DNA of 64,000 bases from Anaspis maculata (GCA_949128115.1 OX421965.1:47917257-47981256); one strand, 5' to 3'. Shown: positions 47,491-59,260, counted from the stretch's first letter. The notes: a model not told the origin generated them from the letters alone. Program-made: numbers and translations.

Positions 47491-47540
47491 ATAAATTATT
47501 ACAATAAATAAGATTCTATAGATTTCTAGAACCAATCAGT

Positions 47541-48663
47541 CTAACTCATCAGAATAGCAGAATTTCTCCTATAACTGCTGTCTTTCATTCTCCTCTCACT
47601 GGGATTAATGTCTGCTTGTGCGTGTTCCTTTTTCAGCTCCTTCTTCTTCTTTACATACGACTTGATGTAAAAATCACTGAAAAGTATCAACAAAAACATA
47701 TTCTGCGGAACGCTGAAATACGATACGGTTTTCGGAAAAGTACAGTCTGGCCAAAACAGAATTTGTGTGTACGTTATTATGTAGAAAGCAAACTGGACCT
47801 GAAAATTTTAGTTTGTTACAGGTCAACCTTCTTAGTCATACAACATTTAGTTACAAGTTACTTACAATTTGTAGAAGTGTAATGTATTTTTTGATCCATG
47901 CGACATTTCTGTATTCAGGCTTGTAGATAGAAATGAAATAGTAGAAATACATGATTGCATGTATAAAGGAATTTGATATCACCACATAAATTGTATGTCC
48001 TCCAGCCCAAAATTTCACTGCCAACCAAGATATGATGATGACGAAAGTGTGATGGTAGACGTGCAGAAATGACACTTGATTAGACTTTTTCCTCAGAACG
48101 AAGAAAATCTAAACAATTATTTTACAGTCTTCGGTTTTTTTATCCAAGTTCACTTTACCGTATCCATAACATCCAAGACTTTCAGCAGATGATAGTAATA
48201 GATCAGTTTTCCAGCCAGAACTGCTCTTGGACTGTTGCCATAATCGATAGGTTGGCAGAACCAATTACACTTTATCATTTCATGGAAGCACTAAAACGAA
48301 AACGACTTCACTGCTCAAGAGACTTTCAGATGAGTTTTAACGAAAAGAACTTGCACTCACCCAATACACTAAAAGGGTATTTAAAATAACTTGTGTCCAG
48401 TTGTACCCGATTATAAGTCGTTTTAGATTGAATGGAGGGCGATTTTCCATCAGCTTCGGTCCAAGATTTTTGACAAAATACAGATAGGCCCCGAGAATTA
48501 AGGCGGGGTATATGGGTGATCCGATCAAGAAATAGTCTTGATAGCGTGCATCTGATACATTTTTTAGCGATTAGATTCATAATGGTCTTTCAGCGAACAT
48601 ACCTGCTTGGTCATAGAAATACCAGTAGTAGTTCTGGTACATTGTCTTGAGAACCAAGGCCAT
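47541..48663 (-). CDS. ELOVL fatty-acid elongase, gene C (compact, five exons)
   Basis: Complete 294-aa elongase. Exons in order: 48603-48663 (MALVLKTMYQNYYWYF), 48361-48551, 48159-48290, 47866-48108 and 47541-47798; stop TAG 47541-47543. The ATG sits in CACCATGG, a strong initiation context. Introns are 70 bp or less. Motifs: GPKLMENRPPF, KVLDVMDT at 121-128, QVSFLHVYHH ending at 148, NSFIHAIMYFYY from 174, and TLLQIVQ. The C-terminal tail is longer and more basic (KKKKELKKEH) than in A and B and lacks an obvious dilysine signal. Exon lengths match gene B exactly for exons 1-4. Free of transposon insertions, so probably the best-preserved unit of the array. Confidence 0.96.
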
Positions 48664-49280
48664 GGTGCACCGCTTTATCCAAGAGGGTTTCAATAACTAA
48701 AGCGGTGTGATACCGAATCGAAACAAGAGAAATTTGAATTGAATTGTTTCAAGAATTGTGTGACGTTTTAAGCGTCAATTTCCCTCAGGTTTACATAATT
48801 TCGAGGTACTCTGCCTATGTCGGAAACACAAACAGGTGTTTTACATGCACGGTTTTGTTTCAAGGGAAATAACAATGTCACTGGAAAAGCTACAGGGTGA
48901 CAAAAAAAAATGGCGGACATGGGCTCCTGTCCATTGCAAGGGCGTCGGTCGTCAGGGTGTAAGTCAATATAATAAAAAAAATCGCTCAAAAGCAGTAACA
49001 GAGTGAAAATGTGCTTGTGTTTTCGTATATTTTAGTTATTCCCGCAAATACAGGTGTTAAAGTGAAGTAGCCAACGGCCAACCATAAACCTCTCACCTTT
49101 AAAATTCAGATTCATACAGTGATGAGTAATTATTTATTTAACGTATGGAACTACCTACCCGATACGATTACCAAGAATATTGAGATGAAAGCAATGGTGC
49201 ACAATGGAACATGATACCTTTATGTGCAAGTAGGTATTCAATATTCAATATTATGTATAACAAGTAGCAAAGTTACTCTC
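48664..49280. other. Upstream flank of ELOVL gene C
   Basis: Should carry the gene C promoter. No repeats are obvious before 48890 (ACAGGGTG at 48892). No firm TATA box can be named. Confidence 0.4.
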
Positions 49281-51159
49281 ACAGGGTGAGTTAAAGCCCA
49301 GTCAACAAAGAAAAAATTGCGAAAATGAATAGTGTAGTTTTGAAAATTGGTAGAGATGTTCTCGAAAGCTTGCTGATTACTGTGTAGAAAGTCCCCATCG
49401 ATAGGTGGTGTGGAATCGCCGCCATCTTAGATTATTGGTACATTTCAAGTTTTTTTTCGCAGTTATCTCGATAGATTGCGATCCCATCAAAAAACCGCTC
49501 TGTTCAAATAAAAGTCCATCAAGTTGCCTGCAAAGAAATTGCATATCACTTTCACGTATCTGTCATGTCATAACTTAAGAAAAATTGGCCTGTGAGCATC
49601 AGGTGTGAGTCATGGAAGAAGATGTTCCATTTCTCACAGTGTTTTTGAAGAATCACGCAAAATTACAATGCAGTACTGTTAAGTGATTCTTCGTTAATGA
49701 ATATTAAAATTAAAAAAAAAATTGCCGTTGATTTCAAAAAATATGAGGGGGTCAAGAAGAATAATTCAACCTCTCATATTTCGGTTATTTAACAAAAAAT
49801 GAAAAAATAGTTTGGAGCCCAGTTTGGAGGAAATGATAAGTGATCCTTTTATGCTACAAGGTGCCAAAGACAGACCAATCATTGTACAGGGTGAGTCTGT
49901 ACCCCGGATTTTTTCAGACCGTGCGTAAACCTGCAAAGCGCATCTCAACACCTGAAAATGTCCGTAACCAACACTACGGGAATCAGAACAATGAGCAACC
50001 TAATCAGGTTTGTCGTTTGTCTGTCATCCATCGTTCTGATTTTGGTAGTGCTGGTTACGATCATTTTCAGATGTTTAGATGCGGCTTTGCAGATTTACGC
50101 GCGGTCTGAAAACATCCGAGGTACAGACTCACCCTGTACAATGATTGGTCTGTCTTTTGCACCTTGCATCGTAAATGAATCACTCATAATTCCCCCCCAA
50201 GATTGTTCTCAAAATTTTCTCATATTACGGAAATATTAGAGGTTCACTTTTTTCCCTTTGACACCCTTATATATTTTTTGAAGTGAGGGCTGAATTTTTT
50301 TTTTAATTTCAATATTCATCAACGGAGATTATCTAAACAGCACTGCATTGTAGTTTTTCGTGATTCTTCAAAAACACCGCAAGAAATGAAATATCTCCTC
50401 CACGACTCACACCTGACGCTCACAGTTCTCCAAAGTTATGACGGAACGTGAAAATGATACGCAACTTTTTTGTAGACAATTTGATGGCCTTTCATTTGGA
50501 CCAAGCTGTTCTTTACGAAGGCGCAGAGCGGACATCAGAGTTTTTTTTATGATTTCGAAAAAAAAACACGAAATTATGGGAATAAAGTCAGAATTCTGAG
50601 TTTAAAGTCGGAATTCTGAGTTTGAAAGTCAGAATTCTGAGTTTAAAGTCGGAATTCCGAGTTTGAAAGTCGGAATTCTGAGTTTAAAGTCGGAATTCTG
50701 AGTTTAAAGTCGGAATTCTGAGTTTAAAGTCGGAATTCTGAGTTTGAAAGTCGGAATTCTGAGTTTCAAACTCGGAATTCTGCGCGCGCACAATTCCGAG
50801 TTTCAAAGTCAGAATTCTGCGCGCGCATCGGCAGGAATCGAGCCGGTTGATTAAATGGCCTCTCCTTAGCGCAATACGAACACTTGGTACAATCGAACCA
50901 CTCGATGGCGTCGGCGGCGACATGGCTCCACCCGAATGAAGTTCCTTTGTGTTTTGAACTCGGCTTCGAACGATGAGCCTCGATAAGAGCATTCGGCGCA
51001 TTGTACCTACAAAAGCAACAATAACAATAGCATACCTATTACATAGGGTTGTGAATAATGCTATAGGTATGCTATTACAGCTGTGTCACGTGTCACAGTG
51101 TCTGTGGTGTCACGTTATAACGCAAAGGTGGAGGTGGGAGGGGACGGCGCGAAATTATC

Positions 51160-51260
51160 ATTGTAGGTATCCATGTGTTTGTCTGTAATGTTCGTATAAG
51201 TCGAAACGCTTATGGCTCTTGTAGTTGCAGTAGATGCAAGAGAACTGTTCCGGTTCGACA
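51160..51260 (-). pseudogene. Captured C2H2 zinc-finger exon fragment
   Basis: Minus-strand frame EPEQFSCIYCNYKSHKRFDL continuing YEHYRQTHG forms one canonical C-x2-C-x12-H-x4-H finger (51173-51238). Just upstream, in another frame near 51350-51385, NCSQCSHRTD looks like the start of another finger cut by a stop. Inside the foldback element, so probably host sequence acquired by it. Confidence 0.7.
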
Positions 51261-51639
51261 ATGGCATGCATTGTACAGTTCGGCTGCATGAACATTTTTG
51301 TAATTCCTTTGGACGTGTTGGTTGAGTTGGAAAAAGAATTCAGTCAGTCCGATGCGAACATTGCGAACAGTTGGACGTGTCCACAATTTGGGTTGTTAGT
51401 AGGTACCTACCTAATCACGTTGGTCGGAATTTGTCAGTGGCACCAAATAGTGCCCCAGCTATGCGCTTGACAGCCACGATACTGCCAGCCCAACGAAAAC
51501 ATTACTGCGCTGCGCTTCGGGATTTAAAGAGGCGCCGCAGCTATAATAGGTAGCATATATAGCATTTTTCACAACCCTATGTAATAATATGCTATTGCTG
51601 CTATTGTACCTACAATGCGCCGAGTGTTCTTATCGAGGC

Positions 51640-51910
51640 TTATCGTTCAAAGCACAAAGGAACTTCATTCAGGTGGAGCCATGTCGCCGCCGACGCCATC
51701 GACTGGTTCGATTGTACCAAGTGTTCGTATTGCGCGAAGAAGAGGTGTACCTATGAAGAAGCACATGATGACGCACGCTACGGACAGAGAATTAACCAGT
51801 TCGGCTGTGTGGAATGTTCGTATCGTGTTAAGGGAAAAAAGGGTTTAGACTCGGGTTTAGCAAAGGCACAAGTTGTTACATCTCTCGAAGATTTTATTAA
51901 ATACCTAGCG
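51640..51910 (+). pseudogene. Captured C2H2 zinc-finger fragment, frameshifted
   Basis: AIDWFDCTKCSYCAKKR begins a finger; a frameshift leads to MKKHMMTHATDREL, the helix and two His. A second finger start, NQFGCVECSYRVKGK, follows. The first half recurs in the opposite arm on the minus strand (50870-50960; WFDCTKCSYCAKERPFN). Broken; not expected to encode a working protein. Confidence 0.7.
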
Positions 51911-52789
51911 AGTAAGTAGGTATCGTTAGGGTCGTCAACTTGTCAATCACTACTCACTATTTAATCAACCGGCTCGATTCCTGCCGATGCGCGCGCAGAA
52001 TTCTGACTTTGAAACTCGGAATTGTGCGCGCGCAGAATTCCGAGTTTGAAACTCAGAATTCCGACTTTCAAACTCAGAATTCCGACTTTAAACTCAGAAT
52101 TCCGACTTTAAACTCAGAATTCCGACTTTAAACTCAGAATTCTGACTTTAAACTCGGAATTCCGACTTTAAACTCAGAATTCTGACTTTCAAACTCAGAA
52201 TTCCGACTTTAAACTCAGAATTCTGACTTTCAAACTCAGAATTCCGACTTTAAACTCAGAATTCTGACTTTAAACTCGGAATTCCGACTTTAAACTCAGA
52301 ATTCTGACTTTCAAACTCAGAATTCCGACTTTAAACTCAGAATTCTGACTTTCAAACTCAGAATTCCGACTTTAATCTCAGAATTCTGACTTTCAAACTC
52401 AGAATTCCGACTTTAAACTCAGAATTCTGACTTTATCCCCATAATTTCGTGTTTTTTTTTTTCGAAATCATAAAAAAAACTCTGATGTCCGCTCTGCGCC
52501 TTCGTAGTTCTTAGATGGGTTCGCCTTTAATCGAGATAATTGCAAAAAAATACTTTTAATGTACCAATTATCCAAGCTGGCGGTAATTTCACACCCCCTA
52601 TCGATGGGGACTTTCTACACAGTAATCAGCAAGCTTTCGAGAACATCTCCTACAATTTTCAGAACTACACTCTTTATTTTTGCTATTCTTCTAAATTATG
52701 CTTTCATTGGCTGGGCTTTCGATTGGGCTATTAGCTATTTTCCGCGAGTGGAATCAATGTGAGTCCATGCAAGTTTGATTAAAATTGGT

Positions 52790-53144
52790 TGATTTGTGAA
52801 AAAATTCGGGTTAAGATGGTAGCATTGAATAACCATAGTAAGTAACCAATATTTGGGCTGCAAGTTCAAAATTTTCGTCGTATTTTACAACAAGATTTTC
52901 TGGGGTTTGCGGATAAAAAATGGAATGGAAGAAGGTGTAGGAGAACGAAAAGGATAGATTTGATGGGTTTAATGGAGAGAATGATGGTTGGCAGGCGGAG
53001 AAGATGGTGTGCGTGAAGAGATTTTGGAGCTGTGACATATCTGACAAATTGATCATTGTAATTGTTGACAGTGTCGAGATATAAACTACCTTCGACGAGG
53101 TCTCTCGATGGCACTATAAATAAATGAAATGAAATAAAATGAAA
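52790..53144 (+). repeat. Probable LINE 3' end with TGAAA-type tail
   Basis: Ends ATGGCACTATAAATAAATG followed by (AAATG)n/(AATAAAATGAAA), a typical LINE tail. No coding part remains. A hairpin element starts directly after it. Confidence 0.5.
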
Positions 53145-53808
53145 TACAGGTGATTCAAAAGTGTCGGACCACCTTGAAGGTGCGTAATATGGAAGCGTAG
53201 TATAGCTAGTGCTGGAGAATTGTTAAAAAACTCTAGTTCTTCTAATTTGGAAGTTATGAGGACAAAAGTTGGTCCTTCGATCGCTTCTTTTTTCTTTGTT
53301 TAAAAAGATTTTAGTGAACTGTTCAAGGAAAAAGAATGAGTACAAAAAATCCACCTCTGAATCTGCAAAGAATTTCTGTTTTGTATACAGGGGGAGTCAT
53401 GAATCCTGAAAATTATTTTTGTCTAAAAGTACCTGCAAACAGCCAGATTTGTCCTATGACCTATGTAGAGCACAATAAAACTATGGAACACAGTTCATTT
53501 CAATAGAATTCTGTTGCTTCTAGTTTCTGAGGAAAACTAAATTTTTGTAGTTCATGATTCACCCTGTATATAAAACAGAAATTCAATACAGATTCAGGGG
53601 TTGATCTTTTTGTAGTCATTTTTTTTCCATAAAAAGTTTACTAGAATCTTTTGAAATAACGGAAATAGAAGCAATCGAAGGACCAACTTTTGTCCCTCCA
53701 TAACTTCAAATTTAAAAGACAATAAATTTTAAACAACTTTCCAGCACTCTACTTCACTTCCATATTACGCACCGTTGAGATGGTCCGACATTTTTTAATC
53801 ACCCTGTA
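53145..53808. mobile_element. 664-bp hairpin with TACAGG(G)TGATT ends
   Basis: Left TACAGGTGATTCAAAAGTGTCGGACCA pairs with the right inverse. The arms include GAAGGACCAACTTTTGTCC at right against its inverse at 53265. An inner pair (TACAGGGGGAGTCATGA at 53389, TCATGATTCACCCTGTA at 53562) makes it a concentric hairpin. Confidence 0.85.
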
Positions 53809-53810
53809 TA

Positions 53811-54640
53811 CGAGACACAAGTATGTGCCAAATTTGATCAAAATCGGTTCAATCACGAAAAAGTTCAATGTAGCCAAGATGGTGGCAAATCGTGAAACAG
53901 ACTTTAGAATCATAAATCGTGGTCTACGAGACCAAAGTAGGTATATGCCGCAAGTTTCATCACAATCGGTTCACTAATGAAAACGTTTGATATGGCGGGC
54001 TAAGATGGCGCCCAATCCTGAAAAAGACCTCAAAATCATAAATCATCGTATGTTTCCAATTCCCTGAATTTGCTATTCCGTCATCAATGAATTTCGAGTT
54101 CAAAGGGAGGAATTAATGTCCACGACGCATAATTCGGTCCGAACAAACGTTCGTGCGCGAGCAAATGCTTAAGTCCCTAAGCATTCGTATCCAACCCAAT
54201 ATACCTACAGGCAAATAAAAAAACAAATAATAATAGACAAAGTGTATATGAAGTAGAAAGAAAAATAAGTGAACCTCAAAAGGTATATATAAAAGTATTA
54301 TATGTCTGAAGACCAGTGTTTTGCACATGCTATTGCCACCGAAGTAGCTTGGGCAAGGTCTTTATTGCACGTTCAGGTAAGTGTGGGCATAACAACAAGA
54401 TGGTCCATGGTGTGAGGTCGTCCACATGAGCATTGGTCCGTACCATTCAAGTACGGACCCCATCTTATCATGTTCACCTTACATCCGCCTGCATGTAAGT
54501 GAACAGAGTCTGTTCAGTGTTTTCCATATTGGCCAGTTCTCTTCTGATCCTGATGGGAAGTGTTTGTTTGGTGGAATAAGTAAATCCCTGTCACAAGCAC
54601 ATAGAGAGTGGTTCTACAATTTTCTTCTGGTGGCCGAAAC
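53811..54640. other. Repeat-like spacer with two approximately 120-bp diverged units
   Basis: AAATCGGTTCAATCACGAAAAAGTT (about 53840) and ACAATCGGTTCACTAATGAAAACGTT (about 53960), each followed by ATATGGC/AAGATGGC, are diverged direct repeats. No gene recognised to 54640. Confidence 0.45.
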
Positions 54641-55380
54641 AGACTGCGCTAGTGGTTCGACAGAAGCTAGTAGCCTATTCTTCCCCATTTTCAGTCGGCT
54701 ATCCATATAGCGGAAGAATCAGATCGCTATGTCTTCAGGTTTATGTTTCACATTTATCTCTTACTTTGGGGGCGGCGTGTGAGGGCGGCAGCATTCGGTG
54801 AAGTAACTGTTGCACAGTTGAAGTTGGGAGTTTCTAAATGCTTAAGGAAATATGACAATCAGTGAAAATTGTGAACGTTGCATTTTTTTTTGTTTAGGGG
54901 TGGGAGCTGGAGGCGGCGACTAATCAAAGGTAGCCTATCTTCCCCAATTTTCAGTCAGATATCCATATAGCAAAAGAATTAGATCGCTTTGTCTCCCAGG
55001 TTTATGTTTTACATTTATCTCTTACTTGAGGGGCGGGGTGTGGGAGCGGCAGCGTTCTTTTTGCTTTTGGGGGGCGGAAGCTGGAGGCGGCGACAAATCA
55101 AAAGTAGCCTATCCTTTTCCATTTTTAGACTGCTATCCATATAGCGAAAGACTCAGATTGCTATGTCTTCAGGGCTGGGCGGTATTTCAAATACAAGTAT
55201 TTGAAATACGTATTTGAAATACATTCAAGTATTTTGTATTTAAATACATTTGATTGAGAAGTATTTGTATTTTGTATTTTGTAATAGTTCAGGCAGCTAG
55301 TATTTAGTATTTTGTATTTTAAATACATTTTTCGGAAAAGTATTTTGATTTTCAAAATACAAAATACAAAATACATTTGT

Positions 55381-57944
55381 TAGTCCAGTAAAATAAGGAT
55401 TTAACTTGGAACAAATTAGGGGCAGGATGAAAAAAATATGGCGATGTAGAGAATGAAAAACTGAATAATAAAAACCAAAGTTTCATTTCCAGTCATCCCG
55501 GAAACCATGGAAAAAAAATGGAGATGATGGAAAAACATGCGCCGCGATCTTTCTTTTGAAACGGTGAGAGAACGGTGAGAGATGTGTGAAAACTGTCGGG
55601 GACAACGTTGTAGGGAATTCAATAATCTACAAAAAAGTCCCTGGGGGCATATGTCTAACTTCTTCAGTTTAGCCGTTTATCGCAGTCAAAGTTACGCGCC
55701 GGTCTAGAGAAGTGGAAAAACTGTCCGCGTGACCTTCCTTCTTGGATGCCGTGAGAACGACAGGAGATATCAAAAAATTGTGAGCGACAAAGTTGTAGAG
55801 AATTGAATGCTCCACTAGAAAATTTTCAAGGCCAATTATTATCACTTCTAGTTTAGCCGTGAACCACGTTTGAAGTTGCGCGACAATCCTGTTGATAAAG
55901 TGGTGCTTCTGGAAAACTTACAAAAACCCTAGACTCGATGAAAAAACAACGATAATGTAGAGGATGAAAAACTGGATCTAAAAAACCAAAGTTTCATCTC
56001 ACGCTGTTTCGGGAAACCTAAGAAAAAAAAAAGAAAAACTTGAAAAATAGTGATTTGCACTCGCAGCTTCCTCATTGAATACTGAAATAAACGTAATAAG
56101 TATGGAAAATCTGAACACACTGGCTTGTAGAGGATTAAATGATCTATAGAAAATCCCATGATGTCATGTATGTATCTCTGTCGACTTAGCTGCGGAGCGC
56201 CATCAAAGTTGGGGTACATGACTCGTGACGCGTCGTATATGTGGTGAAACTGGCACGACGTTGCGGTCATTGTTTAATTAATTATAAAACATGATTAGAT
56301 TATTTGAAAACATTGCGTGCTTTGTTCAACGTCTGGGTAGCTACTTATTGTTAGAATTATCATTGTAGTCATTATCATCGTCTTCTGAAACGACAATGCA
56401 GGAAGCGTGAGAACAGGTGGCTCCACGGCAGTGGTGGCAAAACTTGGTACACTTGAGGTCAGCTTTTCTACATCCACAAAGCTTCTCGCAGTTTTTGCAT
56501 CTGCAGGAAATCAGCCGTAGCAGATTTTCGAGAGCTACGATATCCTGGGTTCCAATAGGCATCAACAGAGAAATGTTCAATTTCCAACCCCATTGTTCAA
56601 GTGGACAGTTGTTTATTATCTCCGAGCTGTTGTTGAATGATCATTGTTCATCAGAAATCAGTTGAAAAACATCTCATTATCTAACGTGAATCACGTTTTT
56701 CAATTATTATACATATTGTGTTACAAAATACGAGTACTTTCTCAGTTTTAAGCCTGAGTGTCACGATACTATTTTCGTACAATTTTGATGCTATGAATAT
56801 ATGATTAGAAACAACAAATTCAGAAATTCCCTAGCAACCTAGTCTCTCGTCCTAGATTTCTAGAATGAAAATATGACTAAAATAGTACAGTGGCACTCAC
56901 GAGTTTAATTTTGACAAACAAGAAACTTTATACATAACAAAGCGTTCATCCGCGGAGTTACATTTCCAACAATAGTTACCAGACGTTCAACAAAGCACGC
57001 AATTTTTCCAAATCATTCAATCATGTTTTATAATCAATTGAACAATGACCGCAACGTCAGGCCAGTTTGACCACATATGCGACGCGTCACTAGTCATGTA
57101 CCCCAACTTTGATAGCGCTCCGCAGCTAAGTCGACAAAGATGCATACATGTCATCACGACATTTTCTATAGATGACTTAATCCTCTACAAGCTGGTTTGT
57201 TTAGATTTTCCATATTTATCACGTTTATTTCAGTATTCAATGAGGAAGCTAGGAGTGCAAATCGCTATTTTCCAGCTTTTTCTTTTTTTTTTCTCAGATT
57301 TTCCGAAACGGTGTGAAATGAAACTTTGGTTTTTTAGATCCAGTTTTTCATCCTCTACATTGTCATAGTTTTTTCATTGAGTCTAGGGCTTTTGTAAGTT
57401 TTCCAGAAGAACCACTTTATCAACAGGATTGTCACGCAACTTCGAACGTGGTTCACGGCTGAACTAGAAGTGATAATAATTGGTCTTGAAGATTTTCTAG
57501 TGAAGCATTCAATTCTCTACAACTTTGTCGCTCACAATTTTTTGATATCTCTTGTCGTTCTCACAGCATCCAAGGAGGAAGGTCACGCGGACAGTTTTTC
57601 CACTTCACTAGACCGGCGCGCAACTTTGACTGCGATAAACGGCTAAACCAAAGAAGTTAGACATATGCTGCCAGGGACTTTTTTGTAGATTATTGAATTC
57701 CCTACAACTTTGTCCCTGACAGTTTTCACACATCTCTCACCGTTCTCTCACCGTTTCAAAAGAAAGATCGCGGCGCATGTTTTTCCATCTTCTCCATTTT
57801 TTTTCCATGGTTCCCGGGATGACTGGGAATGAAAGTTTGGTTTTTCTTATTCAGTTTTTTATTCTCTACGTCGCCATATTTTTTTCATCCTGCCCCTAAT
57901 TTGTTCCAACTTTGACCTAAAAATCGCCTCATTTTACTGGACTA
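55381..57944. mobile_element. 2.56-kb element with roughly 960-bp inverted arms and a Cys-rich ORF
   Basis: TAGTCCAGTAAAATAAGG at 55381 is inverted at 57927-57944. Arms 55381-56340 and 56995-57944 pair closely; the spacer carries the Cys-rich frame. TGT is present on both sides (55378-55380, 57945-57947), a possible short duplication. A second copy lies in ELOVL gene B intron 1. Transposase class unknown. Confidence 0.85.
56341..56580 (-). CDS. Cys-rich (CXC-like) ORF of a repeat element, copy 2
   Basis: A 79-aa frame almost identical to copy 1 at 40450-40692 (CGCRKADLKC conserved; one residue fewer before CEKLCG; acidic tail EDDDNDY). Conservation of the frame in two copies supports past coding function in the element. 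Function unknown. Confidence 0.6.
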   Translation of the reverse strand: MNISLLMPIGTQDIVALENLLRLISCRCKNCEKLCGCRKADLKCTKFCHHCRGATCSHASCIVVSEDDDNDYNDNSNNK

Positions 57945-59027
57945 TGTTTCCCATGCTCTTTAGTCTGTTCGGGCCGAAATTGTTCTGGTAATACTATTTT
58001 CACCCCATTGACATCTCTTGCTTCTGCACACTATCTGTGATCGATAATGAGTTCGATTGCATCTTTCACGTTTCACGTTTTACTGGTAAGTGCATTCCTA
58101 CTGTCAGCCACGAGAGGTTCCATGTCGGATGTCGGACAATATTTTCGAAAAGCTGGTTGTCCCCAAAGGAAATCAACATAATGTTATTTTGAAGAATTGA
58201 TGAATGAAGTGAGGAATAGGTTTAAATATGAAGTTTTCTTCACTTTATGTTTATTTTATTTGTCTTTTCATAGTTCATAATAACTTACTTATTGTTGCGA
58301 CTGAATCAATGAAGTGTTCCCATTGAAATACTTGCATTTTACGGATTTTCCAATATAATGGTTAAAATACGCAATAGGAATGTATTTTGTATTTTGTATT
58401 TGGAATACTCTAGGTTGTATTTTGTATTTTGGAATTTCTTAGTTTTCCAAAATACGTATTTTGTATTTTGTATTTCAAAGACATTTCAAGAAGTAGTTTG
58501 TATTTTGTATTTCGACTATCTTGGATCGTGTATTTTGTATTTTGTATTTAAATACATTTTTCGAAGTATTTTTGCCCAGCCCTGTATGTCTTAGGGTTTA
58601 TGTTTTTCATCCATCTCTTACTTTGGGGGCGGCGTGTGGGAGCGGCAGCGTTTGGCTGAGCAAATGTTACACAGTTTGAGTTGGCAGTTTCTAAATGTTT
58701 GAGGAAACATCACAATCAGTAACAATTGTGAAAGTTGCACTTTTTTGTCGTTTGAGGGCAGAATCTGGGGGCGGCGACTAGCCAAAAGTAGCCTATCTCT
58801 TCCCATTTTTAGTCAGCTATTGATATAGCGAAAGAATTAGATTGCTATGTCTTCGGGTTTATGTTTTTCATTTTGAATTGACTGGGGGCGGTTTTTAGAA
58901 ATTTTTTCATGTCAGCGGCGCATATTGAAGACGGAATGTTCCTGGGTTCATGTTTATAAGTGGCAACTATGTATTATTGATGGAATGAGCTCACCAGAGC
59001 ATTAGGTCTGAGAGAAATTGCAATATC

Positions 59028-59260
59028 ATGTTATTTCAAGTTGATCAGGGAAGGTTTTCTTTTTGTTGGCGGCCCAATATAGACATTCAATATAGCCTAG
59101 CCCAGCTTTGGGAGTGGCAGCTATGTAACAGCGAAAATATCAGGAAGCTAGGGCGTCTAGTTTGCGAGGAGTTCGAGGAACGGACGGACGAACGAACGGA
59201 CGGACGGACGGACAGACGGACAAAGCGGCTGCAATAGCGATTTTCATCAAGATAGGAAAT
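59028..59260 (+). repeat. Element end with (GGAC)n microsatellite
   Basis: Opposite-orientation counterpart of 18062-18300, with (GGAC)n at 59185-59221 followed by AAAGCGGCTGCAATAGCGAT. Marks the outer end of the GCC-rich satellite element in both places. Confidence 0.75.

Larger units (their letters stand above)
50514..52506. mobile_element. Foldback-like element with 20-bp minisatellite arms
   Basis: Terminal repeats TACGAAGGCGCAGAGCGGAC... are inverted at both ends, with GTTCTT directly repeated outside (50508-50513, 52507-52512). Each arm then holds a tandem 20-21-bp repeat of AAAGTCGGAATTCTGAGTTT type: about 11 units at left (50585-50820) and about 22 at right (52000-52440), each with an EcoRI site. 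The interior 50820-52000 carries zinc-finger gene pieces. Long inverted repeats built from short tandem units are the hallmark of Foldback-type transposons in Drosophila; no transposase is present. Confidence 0.85.
49292..52723. mobile_element. Hairpin element carrying a foldback insertion
   Basis: Left arm about 49292-50010 pairs with 50010-50513 plus 52513-52723. The right arm is split by the element at 50514-52506. Outer checkpoint: GAAAGTCCCCATCGATAG at 49400 against CTATCGATGGGGACTTTC at 52598. An inner hairpin with ACAGGGTGAGTCTGTAC ends lies at 49886-50137. Confidence 0.85.
55170..58584. mobile_element. hAT element, 3.4 kb, perfect 8-bp TSD
   Basis: Starts CAGGGCTGGGC and ends GCCCAGCCCTG; TATGTCTT sits immediately outside both ends (55162-55169, 58585-58592). 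Subterminal regions are dense in GTATTTTGTATTT repeats (55185-55376, 58370-58575), typical transposase-binding-like clusters. Its interior is largely occupied by the nested element at 55381-57944, and no hAT transposase is visible. Confidence 0.93.
54645..58870. repeat. GCC-rich satellite, reverse orientation, split by a hAT
   Basis: Units with GATCGCTATGTCTTCAGG, CTTACTTTGGGGGCGGCG and GGAGCTGGAGGCGGCGAC are the inverse of the 18.5-20.2 kb family. Units lie at 54645-55169 and resume at 58585 after the hAT insertion. Confidence 0.85.

Noticed and set aside
50585..52440. Regular 20-21-bp repeats suggesting a CRISPR array
   Set aside because: Units are contiguous with no unique spacers, occur in two inverted arrays, and the genome is eukaryotic. 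They are minisatellite arms of a foldback element.
40056..57368. Similar 107-113-aa frames at 40056-40379, 55929-56270 and 57045-57368 as a gene family
   Set aside because: They are the same stretch of the long terminal repeats of one element, read on whichever strand is open.
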